Shown here in pieces: positions 11,045-22,600 of a DNA stretch of 64,000 nucleotides (its first letter is position 1; each line of letters begins with the position of its first letter). The stretch is from Lineus longissimus (Eukaryota > Nemertea > Pilidiophora > Heteronemertea > Lineidae), in the NCBI RefSeq assembly GCF_910592395.1, contig NC_088318.1:928001-992000 (forward strand), given 5' to 3'. The translations under genes and the position numbers were made by a program. A model generated the notes under the pieces. That model was not told the DNA's origin. It did no database searches and saw only the letters and a list, made by a program, of their open reading frames with translations.

Positions 11045-12464
11045 TGGCGATGTGACCAGCCACCGGTGTCTGCATGAAAAGCACCATTGTGATTTTTCTG
11101 TCACCAAATAAATAACATTGTGTCATAAACGTTGAGTACCAAAAAACCTGACGTTCCAAGCTAAATCCATTTTGTTAAGATTCCTCGATACGTTGACAAT
11201 CTCCTCGTAAGCGGATTAGAATGACGATGATTGTTTTAGGAGATTTGGAGATCAGAGGATAAAAGTCAGGTACCCTCGTGCACCTGCCTACATAACTTCT
11301 TTCGCTGATTTTCCTATATTTTCAACAACTGCCTAACTCATACAGGAGATTAACAATCTGTCACCAATCCACCTCCTGGGGTCGAGGTAGATAAGTCGGA
11401 AGATCAAACGATATTGCTGATGGTTAGGAAGTGGTGCGCAAGAGCAATCGCTCTTTGATGATCCTGCTTTTATTATGTCGTATTTATAAGTAGTCGCAAA
11501 AGTACAGGTACAGAGCAATCAAGGGACAAAAGGAGGTCGAAAACGTTGGTAGTTTATTGCGGGGCGGGCGATTAGCTTATAAACTGAGTTGTAGAAAGAG
11601 GGTGGGTGGTTAAATAATCTGGAGAAGAAGACATGTTTCATCAATTCGGCCAGTTGAGATGCACACTTAAGCTTTGAGCTTTGAGCACACTGATGTAATG
11701 TCATGCTAGTTGCTGAAACTGAAATACCCATTGACGTCCTAAATCGTGTCATCATCAACACCGTGAAATAAGTCACAGAGCCCGCTACGTTCTTTCAAAT
11801 AGAAGGTTTTGATTGAATAAACCTTAACAATGGCAATTGACCATTCGATTAACACATCGCCTTTAATTCATAACATGATTATGCCTGGCCTTCAACAAAA
11901 GAGTAACCCCGGCCAGGCTTTGTTTTCGTGAGGTGATGGCGTCACGTAATGCGTCTATTCAATGTCAGTTCCGTGCTAGAGGGCAAGGTGAAGACATGTT
12001 TTGTTTTGGTCGATCATGTGTGTATGTGTGTACCATTTTTAATGACTTTACATACAATGAATGTATGCAAAGTCAGTGTGTTTAGATAATAGAAAGAAAC
12101 GAATAATTTCATATTTAACAAGAGATTGTATCCAAGTATTTTCTTCTTGGGATATGAGAATATTTGACGACGGCGACATGAATGTCTTCACAAGAAAAGA
12201 AGGTTTCGGAAATATCTAGCCAAACCGCAAATTGTCACCAAAAGGCATGACAGCAGACGTACATGTATTCTACTTTCTGCAGACTGAACCGTGTATCTAT
12301 TAGAATATCGTAACCTTGGCAAAGCCAATACATTTCTCAATGCCTTCGGCAAAACACCTGTACATGGTGGTAAAGTTCTCCTAGTTTCCTTCCGTTTTGA
12401 ATATACAAGAATTTAACGGGTTATCTGGGTTCTTCCAAGTAGCTACCTGCACATCAAACTTAAC
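11045..12464. other. presumed intron or unresolved exons of the minus-strand gene
   Basis: No exon placed with confidence. Short coding-like minus-strand stretches occur around 11640-11776 and 12290-12360 without a consistent splice chain, so the link between the 12.5-kb and 10.0-kb exons is not established. Confidence 0.3.
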
Positions 12465-12688
12465 TTGACAGTTTTGGCTGATGCAGTGCGTTGATTTTAA
12501 GAATAATATTTTGGAACATTTGAAAAGGTCTGGGATCACCCCCTCTCTCCAATGATGGTGAACAATACATGTAGACCTGTGATCCAAAACAGCAGAGGTA
12601 ACGTGTAGAACATCGCTGAAGCCGGAACAGAGAAGTTTACCTTTACATCAACACGTTCCATGGATTCTTTCAAACCTCGCGTTTTTCT
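12465..12688 (-). CDS. candidate internal exons of the membrane protein gene
   Basis: A 48-nt exon (12688-12641) and a 112-nt exon (12576-12465) are separated by a 64-nt intron with GTAAAC and a GATCACAG acceptor. Both are open in phase 0 and encode RKTRGLKESMERVDVK followed by VYMYCSPSLERGGDPRPF. The second exon's 3' end is uncertain: a GTTAAG donor is used here, but a coding-like segment containing VKFDVQVATWKNPDN continues in another frame to 12381. An indel, an assembly error or a missed splice could explain this. Confidence 0.35.
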
Positions 12689-13262
12689 CTGTCGACGATT
12701 AAATTATCAAAAAGAAACTCGATCATACTCGCTTAGGGCAGGTGTTGCACCTGTTTGTGGCTTTGGCGGTGATATACGAACTGGTACGAAACCAGATGCC
12801 ACAATCAGTAATTGTGAGTTCTTAAATCAAGCTGACACACTCACGATTAGCAGCCAATGAATCCGCCAAGATAAATGTGAATCCCAAAGCAATAAATCGA
12901 ATATGCTATGAATCGAACAGCTTCTCTCAATACCAATTCCATACAAATTGCTTTAAAACCTGACTTTTTCTCAGCAGTTTGTTTTGTTTAGAAAACGTTC
13001 ATGGTAATCTGTAGTGGGTTGTTTTGTCACCTGTTTAAAGATCAGCTGGTTTGCACCGCTATAAAGTTGATACCATCCGCCAAGAAAATTCTTGAATTGC
13101 TTACCACGAGCGGCAAGGAGTCTGAGTTCTGCGAATAAATATCCCCACAAAAACCTGAGAAAGAAAACTCATCACTGTTTCGAATCTAAAAAAGCAATGC
13201 TGTTATGATTGACCGGCGATAAAGGATGTATAGGCAAAACCACATTCATACCATGTGCTTAC

Positions 13263-13520
13263 CTTGTCCATTACCGACTCCCAACGTTTTTGTTGACGAT
13301 AGGGTAAAACCTGCATGCCTAACCATCCCTTATACGTGTTACTATGGTTATTGATATGCCTGCGCTGAGAAGGGGTTGAAGTTGGCGTAAAAGCAATCCC
13401 CACAATGCATATTATACAGAGTAGATGGGAAATAATCGTTTTAAGACAAAACACCCCCGAGGCTGATCCACAAATTGTTCGTACATGATGATATACTGCC
13501 GCCAGTCTTGTCCATATGAC
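13263..13520 (-). CDS. transmembrane-encoding exon (86 codons), likely the same gene
   Basis: The exon is bounded by a TTGTTATTTTAG acceptor and a GTAAGC donor, is open in one frame only, and is phase 0 at both ends. It encodes a basic segment (WTRLAAVYHHVRT), one clear hydrophobic helix (TIISHLLCIICIVGIAF), then a polar region with an NHS sequon and WESVMDK at the donor. Phase 0 matches the 12688 exon. It is either an internal exon of the polytopic gene or part of a separate membrane-protein gene; family not recognised. Confidence 0.5.
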
Positions 13521-15299
13521 CTAAAATAACAAAGCAGGTAAAAAGTGACCCACCATCAACCATCATCTCACCAACCTGTCCGTCCCCCCTCTTCTCCCAA
13601 CGATACCACACCACACCACATCCATCTTGCTTGCACCTATGTACAGCCCACTGCCCAAAAGAATCACCACTGTAAGGGGAGTCTAGACTTGGTCTTCACT
13701 AAGCATTATCACACCGAGGTTGCCTCTACGTGATGGATAAAACTTTAGCTTATAATGAAGAAATGATATAAATTTTGCTTTGACATGGTGCTAATCCCAT
13801 TAGTAACTGTCATCAAAAGATAAAAGAAGAACGCGTGACAGACTTTATCTCCTTAACGGCTCATGATCAACGCGCCTGTGCCTCGGCAGTATGAAGAACA
13901 GGCTAAATATGACAGCAGCATGCAATTGTTGCTTACTCAAGTTACTCATTGAAAACCTAATCATAATGCTCTTATTTCATGTAGGAAAAACTATAGATTG
14001 GCGGCAAGAATCTTGCTATGGTACCATGAACGCTACCGTGAGCTGAAGTACACTCTATGGCGTGCTTCTTGAGACATCGAGCAGGCTGTAGATTGAAACA
14101 AAGAAGACGAACATTGCTTCAGCTATTACAGCCTGATCATGTTGTCTTACTGAACAGGATTACGTGATCTCCTTCAGCAGTAAAGAAGACTAGAAGCAGC
14201 ATCACATGTGGCACATGATACGGAAAGTACCTCGAACTTTGACAAGGTGTACGAGACTAAATAGGGCAACTCGACATGTCGCATGTGTCGTCCACTATTT
14301 AAGTCATTGAGCCTGGTACATACATGTAGATCCAGGGATGTGATGAGGATATCTGAGACCCATGATCCTGCCGGTGTAGTATTGTGAGTGTTTTTGTGAG
14401 TCAGCGTTTCCTTACCTTTTGATCAATTTACCATGCTGAACACCGACCGAACAGATTATTCCTTACAATGTGTTTCGCCTTCATAAGGGGTATCTTGCCT
14501 CAAGGGAACCGGACAGGCTTTGAGCGCGAGAGGCCCAAGCACTCAAAGCGGAGGTCTCATAGGTATATCATTGAATACTGAACCACAGCTGTCGAGCTTA
14601 GTAACTCTTTGCACGGCCTCATAGAAAGTCATTGGCCGGGGGCTTCAAGGAATCTCTGTCTTTTGTTTAATTTGATAACGAACTCGAGGGGATACTCCTC
14701 ACCAAGCGGGAAGGGAACACTGTGTCACGCCAAAAAAGCATCTCAAATAATAACATTAGGGCAATCTCCTCTTGTCTCATTTGAACCTGAGGTGGGATAT
14801 TACTACACGGCGGATGACAGGATTCAGCTGCATCGTCTATCGCATTTCAGGCTCGGTTCCGGATTGTTCGAGTTTAGCGGAAATTTGTCTCGGGTAGCAT
14901 CAAAAACATATCTATATAGTCACGTCGTGATGCATTCAAACTCTCGGCATTTCTGATATATCGGGATTACCATCAACATCAGCAGATGATCCTCCTGGGA
15001 GTTACGGCTAAATAAGATGCTTATTTCATTTCTTCCATTAAGTAGAGTTTCAATCAACTCTATTGCGATTGCAATGAAATATTAAGTAAAAATGAATATT
15101 CACCCTATGTTGATATGTGATAAACACAAAATATGGGTGATTCCGTTTACGAAATTGATTCGGCATATTTGAGGCGTCTTGTACGTTGTGTTATTAGCTT
15201 GGCAACTGATAATACCGTCACCCTCATAAAACAAATACCCAAGTAATTTTTTCCCAAATTGATATTTTCGCCTAAGCCAGCTCTCTTTACCATGATAGA
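13521..15299. other. no gene recognised
   Basis: Possible intron space of the minus-strand gene. A GT-rich stretch near 13600 (minus strand) gives a short open frame of biased composition. A 115-codon plus-strand frame at 14609-14956 lacks an ATG start and any motif. Confidence 0.35.
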
Positions 15300-15301
15300 A
15301 C

Positions 15302-15346
15302 GGACAACTCATTTCCAAAGAGCGAGCTACATACGATTCACGACGA
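15302..15346. mobile_element. fragment of MITE family 1
   Basis: About 45 bp matching the central part of the elements at 18149, 20119 and 53383 (key word CCAAAGAGCGAGCTACATACGA). The termini are missing. Confidence 0.6.
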
Positions 15347-15382
15347 CTTCGGTGAATGCCATTAGGATAAATATGTACTTAC

Positions 15383-15636
15383 CCTGTGCCAGTGATACAG
15401 ACTTGCTCCATTGAAATAATATTCCAAACAGAATCGAAGCTAAACGTCTAGTATCCAAAAGAAACAACATTGCCGCTATCCAGTGAAAAGTTCTTAGTAT
15501 GAAAGAGGCTGTGAATGCATAAAGAGGAGTCAACCATGTGCGGCGGCCATGTTGTTGGCCTTGACCTCGGCAGTCATGGCCACGCACAAGACGTTTGCGA
15601 TGGTGATCAGCACCGCCACATTGGCAGGTTTCAGAC
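15383..15636 (-). CDS. candidate exons with a hydrophobic helix
   Basis: Positions 15636-15540 form a GC-rich island in AT-rich DNA. On the minus strand it is open with strongly GC-ending codons and encodes a membrane or signal-anchor helix containing VAVLITIANVLCVAMTAE. A further piece, 15447-15383, has a CTTTTGGATACTAG acceptor and a strong GTAAGT donor and encodes FSFDSVWNIISMEQ. The donor of the first piece is unclear (GTCAAG or GTTGAC). It may be the 5' part of the membrane gene to the left. The opposite strand also has open frames, so strand is not certain. Confidence 0.25.
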
Positions 15637-15649
15637 CTGCCCTCCATTA

Positions 15650-16737
15650 TCACGTGTTGATTATTTTGGAAGAGGTCTTGGGTATCCATCGACTTGTCTC
15701 ATTCTTGTGTTCATCGATTAGATGGCAACGTACCCTGCCTAATCATGTCTTCTACCAACTGGCTTAGACACTTGCTTCCGTGGACATGTCTGGCTAGGAA
15801 CCTGAAAGGACAGGAGGTAAGGAGATTTGTTAATTATTTGGCGACTTCTTCGGACATGACACTGACAGTAATGAAGACAACAAGAACACAAATGCAGTCT
15901 TCTTTCGAGGGCATCAAAATCGTGCAAGAATGTATAGGTTTGTTGTACTACATTTACTCAAATAATCGAAGGAAAGCGATGTCGTGGACAGGTACTAGTG
16001 GTCGTCGATGTGAAAACTGTGCCCATCAAGTCAACCAAACCAATCACACAGCACAAACATTACGGCATGCTCTTCCTTCTCGATCGTCACTTTAGACAGC
16101 AAGTAATGATCGGTACTATCTATGAGAAAGGAAACTCTTAAGTAGTCAGTCACACCACCATGAAGACATCATGGCCACTGACTTAACTCTCGTAATGCAC
16201 AACAAAACAGCATGCAAGGATCGGAACGAACTCCTAATGAGGCTGTCTAAAGACGTATCAATGATAAAGCCAGTCGAATTCCAACATCACGGTGTGCCTC
16301 ATATGCTGACTTGGAGAGATGAAGAAGGACACATTTTGATCTATGCTTCTTTTGTGGAAGCCCCTGTAGTAAGGACATGGGAATAAAACTGATTTGCAAT
16401 TTCATACGACTTCTTATTTATCATAAGCGACACTTCTCCTTCAACACAAGCTGACTGGCGATGGAACGCACCGTAGCATGTAACATCCTAGAGATAAATG
16501 GTGGTAAATGAAGCTTAAACTGGCGCATATTTTGTCACGGAAATAAATCACCTTGCACAGCAGTCAAGGAATAAACCAGGAATCAAACGGAAAGACTCTA
16601 TCATATTATCCATAGAATCGGCCGGGCGGTATCTGATGAAATTGATTTGCAGACGATACTGATGCTAGGAACTGAATTCAATTCGATTCATCCACGCGAT
16701 TTTATTGTTAAAGGAATAATAGAAGGTATGCACTGTG
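15650..16737. other. no gene recognised
   Basis: Open frames of 71 and 133 codons on the plus strand (16171-16386, 15694-16095) lack domains and splice support. Confidence 0.4.
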
Positions 16738-17215
16738 ATAGAGTTCAGTGTCCAGAATCATATCTCAGCCGGTATCTGTAATGGAAAGTAGGGTTCAGTG
16801 CAGTGAATCATATCTCAACCGGTATCTGTAATGGAAGGTGTTGTACTGTGAGAGGTTTCAGTGTAGCGAATCATATCTCAGCCGGTATCTGTAATGAAAG
16901 GCGTGTACTGTGATAGGGTTCAGTGTAAAGAATCATATCTCAGTCAGTATCTGTAATGGAAGGTAGGGTTCAGTGCAGCGAATCATATCTCAGCCGGTAT
17001 CTGTAATGAAAGGCGTGTACTGTGATAGGGTTCAGTGTAAAGAATCATATCTCAGTCAGTATCTGTAATGGAAGGTAGGGTTCAGTGCAGCGAATCATAT
17101 CTCAGCCGGTATCTGTAATGGAAGGTGTTGTACTGTAATAAGGTTCTGTGCAGCGAAATCTTATCTCGGTGCTCGTGTCAGTGTCGAGATCTTATGTCAA
17201 CTGGTATCTGTAATG
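16738..17215. repeat. minisatellite with alternating about 50- and 63-bp units
   Basis: Each unit contains GAATCATATCTCAGCCGGTA followed by TCTGTAATGGAAGG. About eight copies alternate between a short form and a long form carrying an extra TGTACTGTGATA segment. In the central part this gives a higher-order period of roughly 112 bp. Confidence 0.85.
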
Positions 17216-18148
17216 GTGCTCAAAAGATACACTTGAGAGCAGTGTAAATAAATTCCCGCACGAATTGATGACACCACAGACCTACATAAATCATTATAGT
17301 TGCAAAACCTGCCTTAATCAAACCAATAACTGATGAAACCCGGCTGCTGATCAGCATGAAATTGTTGACTTCACGGCAGATGGTGTGCTGTATCATTCAG
17401 CAGAGATCTTTTGCATGAACCTGAACAAACTCTTTGGACCGGTTGAATAATGTAACTGTGTACATCAGCTCTATACATAGCTAAACGATGTACATTGCAC
17501 ATCCTGTACATATATCATCCTAGCACTTAACGTTTCAAAACCGATGTCATTAAAGAATTGACTCGTTATAAGCTTATCCAACGATGGCAAAGCACATCCA
17601 CACTTGCAAGCTTGGTAATTACCGTTTCCAAGGTAACAGCAAGTTTACGAGTTTTTTGCATGACTTAACCAGTCTTGTCCAATTTACAGCGGAGGCCACC
17701 GCTGGAATGTGCGTTTTGAATACAAAGTTTCTTTATCATAGCAAAGACCGGAATTAGGCATTTCTTTTTTCCTTCATATCAGCAAGAACAACAATGAGTG
17801 ATTACCAATCAAATGTAAGTTCTTACATAGTGCAATATACTGTACAGCTGTATCGTCTCAAAGTCATGAGGTTGTTTACATTCATTACACAGTCTAATCA
17901 AGAAACCTTTTTGTAGAAACGAAGGCCATTTTGCTATTTCAGGCCTGTTGGAAATATCGAGTTGGATGCAGTAGCCTAAAATCCACGACCTTCTTGTCAG
18001 AAGTCAAACACTCTTTAACTGGGTCACAACGCTTCCCGGAAAAAAAATTTCGGTGTAACGTTCCGGCAAAATTACCCGGGCAGACGTTGCAGTCCATCCC
18101 CTCTCGGAGCAGCAGTCACTCCAGTCGGGCAATGACACCTTAGGCCGC
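17216..18148. other. no gene recognised
   Basis: One possible short first exon: ATGAGTGATTACCAATCAAAT then GTAAGTTC at about 17792, preceded by a pyrimidine-rich CAG acceptor. No partner exon was found. Confidence 0.25.
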
Positions 18149-18352
18149 GATGTTTCACATGTAACGTGCATTACGTGTCGCTGCTCACTTTTCATGCTTG
18201 ACATGAAAAACGAACAAGTCGTTTCCAAAGAGCGGGCTACATACGACTCACGAGGTCACCTTTCACCCTCACGTAGTGTTTTCAATCCTAAGTCACTTAA
18301 CTTGTGACAAGTGAAACGTGGAATTGATAACGTGAACCCATATAAACCCAGC
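18149..18352 (-). mobile_element. MITE family 1, copy A
   Basis: An element of about 200 bp, partly palindromic, with ends related to CACATGTAACGTG and its complement AACGTGAAC...TATATAA. It shares its centre (CCAAAGAGCGGGCTACATACGA) with five other loci in this window. No coding capacity. Confidence 0.7.
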
Positions 18353-18951
18353 TTTACATGTACACTTACATCCACCTCAACTTGTGACCTAATATCTGGA
18401 GGGGGGGGTGACCGAATTGAAATACAAATCGATATCTGAGTTTGTCAATCAAATCGAATCATATCTACTACGTTCAGCGATCATTTTGTTCCTAAACATT
18501 TTTTCCAGCGTCGTTTAGAGAGAAAACGATAAGTCTGAATAGTTTATGAACCAATTTTGCAAGTAATGCACTGATGCGCTTGAGTGGAAATGAATGCAAA
18601 TATCTCCACGGCGCAGAGCGGAGAGACCGTAGTACCGCAAGTGAATAATTTATGATGAAGCGGAGAAGCCATACATCGGATGTCAAGAAACACCTTTAAG
18701 CGTATTTGTGAGCGCAATCATATCATTTAGATCTTGCTCGTTGCCAATATAATGCTTCTCAGTTTATGATAACAATCTATAATTATTCGATGGAAATTTG
18801 CCGTTGATATTTTCTTATTGGAATGAGGAAGAGACGCCTGCTCATGGATATGGAGTCATCTTACCGAATGGCTGGTGATTTATTATTATGGACACTGGCC
18901 AAGTTATTGTAGATCTTGGGCTGAAATCGAGTAGGCGCCCCTGTGCCTTAG

Positions 18952-19152
18952 GCTGGAGTTATGTGGGATTCACGTTGTCACTTGTCATGATTCACTTGTC
19001 ACGAGTTAACTGAATTAGGCTTGAAAACACGAAGTAAGGACGAAAAGTGACCTCGTGAATCGTATGTAGCCCGCTCTTCCGAAACGACGTCATGCATGAA
19101 AAGTGAACAGTGACACGTTACATGTGAAAACGCGAACTCTATATAATCGCAG
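18952..19152 (+). mobile_element. MITE family 1, copy B
   Basis: About 200 bp, in inverse orientation to copy A. It starts near GGAGTTATGTGGGATTCACG and ends near GAACTCTATATAAT; these ends are imperfect inverted repeats of each other. It includes the family's internal motif CGTATGTAGCCCGCTCTT. Confidence 0.75.
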
Positions 19153-19376
19153 TATAAAAGGGACATCAGACTCTTTTAGCCCAAGTAACTGGAACTACTA
19201 CCCCCAGGAAAAAGTGTGTGTTCTTTGACGGAAATCGTTTACTCTGCAAACTTCTTTTGGTTATAGAATATTAGAATATAGTATACCAACGAAGCCTCCT
19301 AACATGAATTCTGCATGATTGAAAACCCATCATCGCGCTTAGTACACGTACTGTATTGGTATAGTGTATCTTATTC

Positions 19377-19833
19377 ATGTTTAGAAGTACTGCACACGTC
19401 ATGTGTGGAGGCGTTAGAATGGCGACTGACATTGCGGGTCGTAACGATGTGGGGTACGTCTCTATCAGTGCATGTTATCTGACGATTGAGTTACTCCAAA
19501 ACTGGGCACCGGAATATCGCATTTTCTAATTTGTTTGAGTAGATAGCCGCGGACCGTGAATATGCAAACAGGGTCTGATTCCTACACAAATTGTCTTAGA
19601 TCTTCGACTTTTTTCTATCTCGCAGTCCTTAACGCTATTACACCTCGCCATCCCCGGCGTAGCAAATAGAAGCTAACCCACTTACTAAGAATCTATTGGC
19701 TATCTACCTTCTCTATTTTGCCGATTCGATGTCTGCCGACATCGGTGGATTGATCATGTTATCGATGGGTGAATTCGCCAAAATTGACCGGGAGCCAATG
19801 CTCAATATATTTGAGAATGTTGTGTGTACATAG
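19377..19833 (+). CDS. candidate gene fragment, two coding-like segments
   Basis: Segment 1 (19377-19529) is a 50-codon ATG frame containing GRNDVGYVSISACYLTIELL. Segment 2 (19663-19833) follows a pyrimidine-rich acceptor (CCATCCCCGGCGTAG) and encodes NPLTKNLLAIYLLYFADSM and GGLIMLSMGEFAKIDREPM before TAG. Both show a strong purine-first codon pattern. No donor joins them cleanly because segment 1 ends in TAA. They may be a helical-repeat protein fragment, a decayed gene or two independent exons. Family unknown. Confidence 0.25.
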
Positions 19834-20118
19834 CCATGTCTTGGCCACATCCATCAGCCTGTTTAGGCTTGGTGATTACATGTTGCGGCGAGGCAATCGG
19901 CTTAGCACCCACGCTCTAACCTCACCTCATTTATGTGTCGCGAAATGGAAGAACATGGAAACATGGTCACCGTGGTATTCTTGTCATCTGGTCCAGGATA
20001 CCAATATATCTTTAGAGAGAACTAAGTGGAATTGACTGCCGCTGTTCTCATCTCCATGAATTCATGCATTTGTCACTACAGCCCAATGGGCCATCTTCGG
20101 CTACGATTTGTTCGAGAT

Positions 20119-20308
20119 CACGGGATCACTGTGAACTTTCATGCGTGACATGAAGAACGAACAAATCAGATTTCCAAAGAGTGGGCTACATACGATTCAC
20201 GGTTGAGGATGTCACTTTCTCCCACGAAGCGTTCTCAAGCTTAAGGCAGTTAACTCGAGACAAGTTAAACATGGCAAGTGACAACGTAAATCCTATATAA
20301 CTCCGACC
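20119..20308 (-). mobile_element. MITE family 1, copy C (5' truncated)
   Basis: Same orientation as copy A. It begins inside the element at ATCACTGTGAACTTTCATG and ends at the TATATAACTCC terminus. Confidence 0.7.
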
Positions 20309-22407
20309 ATCTACTTGTCGCCAGGATCATCTACTTGTCGCCAGTCGATCAATGGGTTAGCGAGACCCCGCAGGATAACCATCGAAAAAAGGAAAGGGGG
20401 AATGCAGAACACTGGTATGGCCCCGAGAGTTTCGTGTAGTAACCTGTAGTGGTTTCTTCGCCAGCGGTAGTGTAACATTTGTTTTATATTCCCCATATCT
20501 CATTGTTTCAATACCAGCACAGAAAGATACCATGATCTTTAACAGCAGAACACAGAGGAACATGCCAATCTAACTTGTTTTCTGGTCATCCCTAGTTAAT
20601 GAAGAAAAAAGTCAGAAACGGAACTCACTCCATAAAGATATTCTCGCACTGTTCGTACCATCCAATGGGTATCATCAACAAGCAACATCGGAAGAAACTT
20701 ATTGCCAGTACATGTATTGGCATCTGTTCACCCTTATTCTCATTGTTTATTCATGCCATCCGATAACAAAACATGAATGATGAGAGAAAGTACATCTCGT
20801 TTTCACCAAAGCTGGCAATTCGCATGATGAATTTGAATACAGACACTCATCTTTGGCTCAATTCTACACAAACTAGTCTTCCTACATAAGCCTTAGCTAC
20901 CTTACACATCTTAAGTCGTCAATGAGTACGTTTCCGATTGAACTGCAGTGAATGCTTTTATATACTGCTGACTGACAAAAGGTGATGTTATAATACCAGC
21001 CTCTGATGCCTGGGAATTCATCCATTCGCATCTGCTCGAATTGCTTCACAAAAGAGTGCCTCTTTAGCCTTTGACATTCCTTAAAAACCTTTGTTGGCAG
21101 TATCGACTTTTCAAGCAGCTATTAATGTTAGATGCAAATCGAGAAAAGGTTTGCAGTTAAAAGTAACTGGTAGGGTTTCTGCCTCTTTTTCTCGTCGCCA
21201 ACATAGGAGGAGCGAAGGAGAAGGAACTATGTTCACGACTGAAACATGCCGCCAAAACGAATTAAGAATTACGGACCGATTCAACGAACACACTGCTTTA
21301 AAAGCTTTGTTACCACAATTTCGAAGCCAATGACTTTTAATATATCGAAATAAACCCAACGCCTGGAGGAGTGGAAGCCTAGGCTAAGCGCGATTTCCGC
21401 CTTGACTTTGGACATTCATTCAATTTATATACATGTATTGGTCATATTCATACAATACAACTGAAGAAGTTACTTTGTCAAACCTTCCCCAATAGCGAAA
21501 AGCATTAATTTGTTATTTCATATTAAGGTAATTCTCATGAGATCTTTTCGTGATAAACATATGGCCTGTTAAAGGAAAAGTACTCGATAATTTCGAGTGT
21601 GTATCTTGCCTAAACGCATTTAGGAAGTTGCTGACAAAACAGTCTACGCCGGAAAGCATGCTACTCATGCAAAATGGATGTCAACCTAACAATGTTGAAG
21701 CATGCTCAGCATTGACCGGTAAACAATACACAAGTTGAGGTTGTCAAGGCGTGGGGAGTGTAACTCTGACAACATGCTTCCACCGGAAGAAACGTAACTA
21801 CCACTATATTTCAACCCTGAAATGTCAACGTCACTGCTTAGAATGAGAGTAGTGAAAGAAATGCCTCGCGATAAAAAGTTGTGTTTGGTTTTTTATAAAG
21901 CGCATAAGTTTCTAGCGCACGGGCTTGTCGAATTACCATCTTGCAGACAAGAAACGAGTCTGGCCGGTGTAGCAGTCGAAAATATCCCCCTCGAAAAAGT
22001 GTCCGTCCGAAATGTTTTCTTGCGGATTATGTTGTAGTATTTATATAAAGACTCTATATGACCGCCTATTCCTCAATGAATATAAGCGCAAGATAGAATC
22101 CCTTTGAGCCAGACAATACATCCCATGACATTCCAAACTTCTTATCTGGTTTAGAAGTTTGAACTGTCAGCCTTTTAACATTTATCATTAGTTGTGTAGT
22201 TCGATTCAATATTCGATCTTCCTGACTCTGCCCTGTCTGCCGGAAGATCTCCATTATTCACAAGGTTCCCCGCCTGCTCCTACTAATTGAATGTACTATT
22301 GCCCGCGATGGGAGGAAGAGAATATCAGATAGCTGGGGTATACAGATCAATAAGCCAGAAGAGATACATGGATGAATAACAATCCCAGACTCGACCAAAA
22401 ATCATAC
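20309..22407. other. no gene recognised
   Basis: Several 60- to 80-codon frames overlap on both strands (21091-21359). A 71-codon ATG frame at 21822-22037 has no recognisable domain or splice partner. Confidence 0.4.
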
Positions 22408-22600
22408 TGTAACCCTTCCACCTCCCCAGACTCGAGCTCTGATATTTCTATAACCCTTCCGCCATCCCAGACTCAAGCTCTGATATTTCTGTAACCCTTC
22501 CTCCTTTCCATACCGAAGCTATACATTTTCATGTAATCCCTCCAATATTCCTGGCTCAAGCTCCAAATTATTCTGTAACCTCTCCACTTTTTCTATCTAC
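22408..22600. repeat. degenerate tandem repeat, about 48 bp x 4
   Basis: Four diverged copies of a unit reading TGTAACCCTTCC, then CCAGACTCAAGCTCTGATAT. Confidence 0.75.

Noticed and set aside
10614-11159. 181-codon minus-strand frame with a leucine-rich 12-residue repeat
   Set aside because: It is the antisense of the 36-bp minisatellite. The period alone keeps it open, and there is no signal or domain outside the array.
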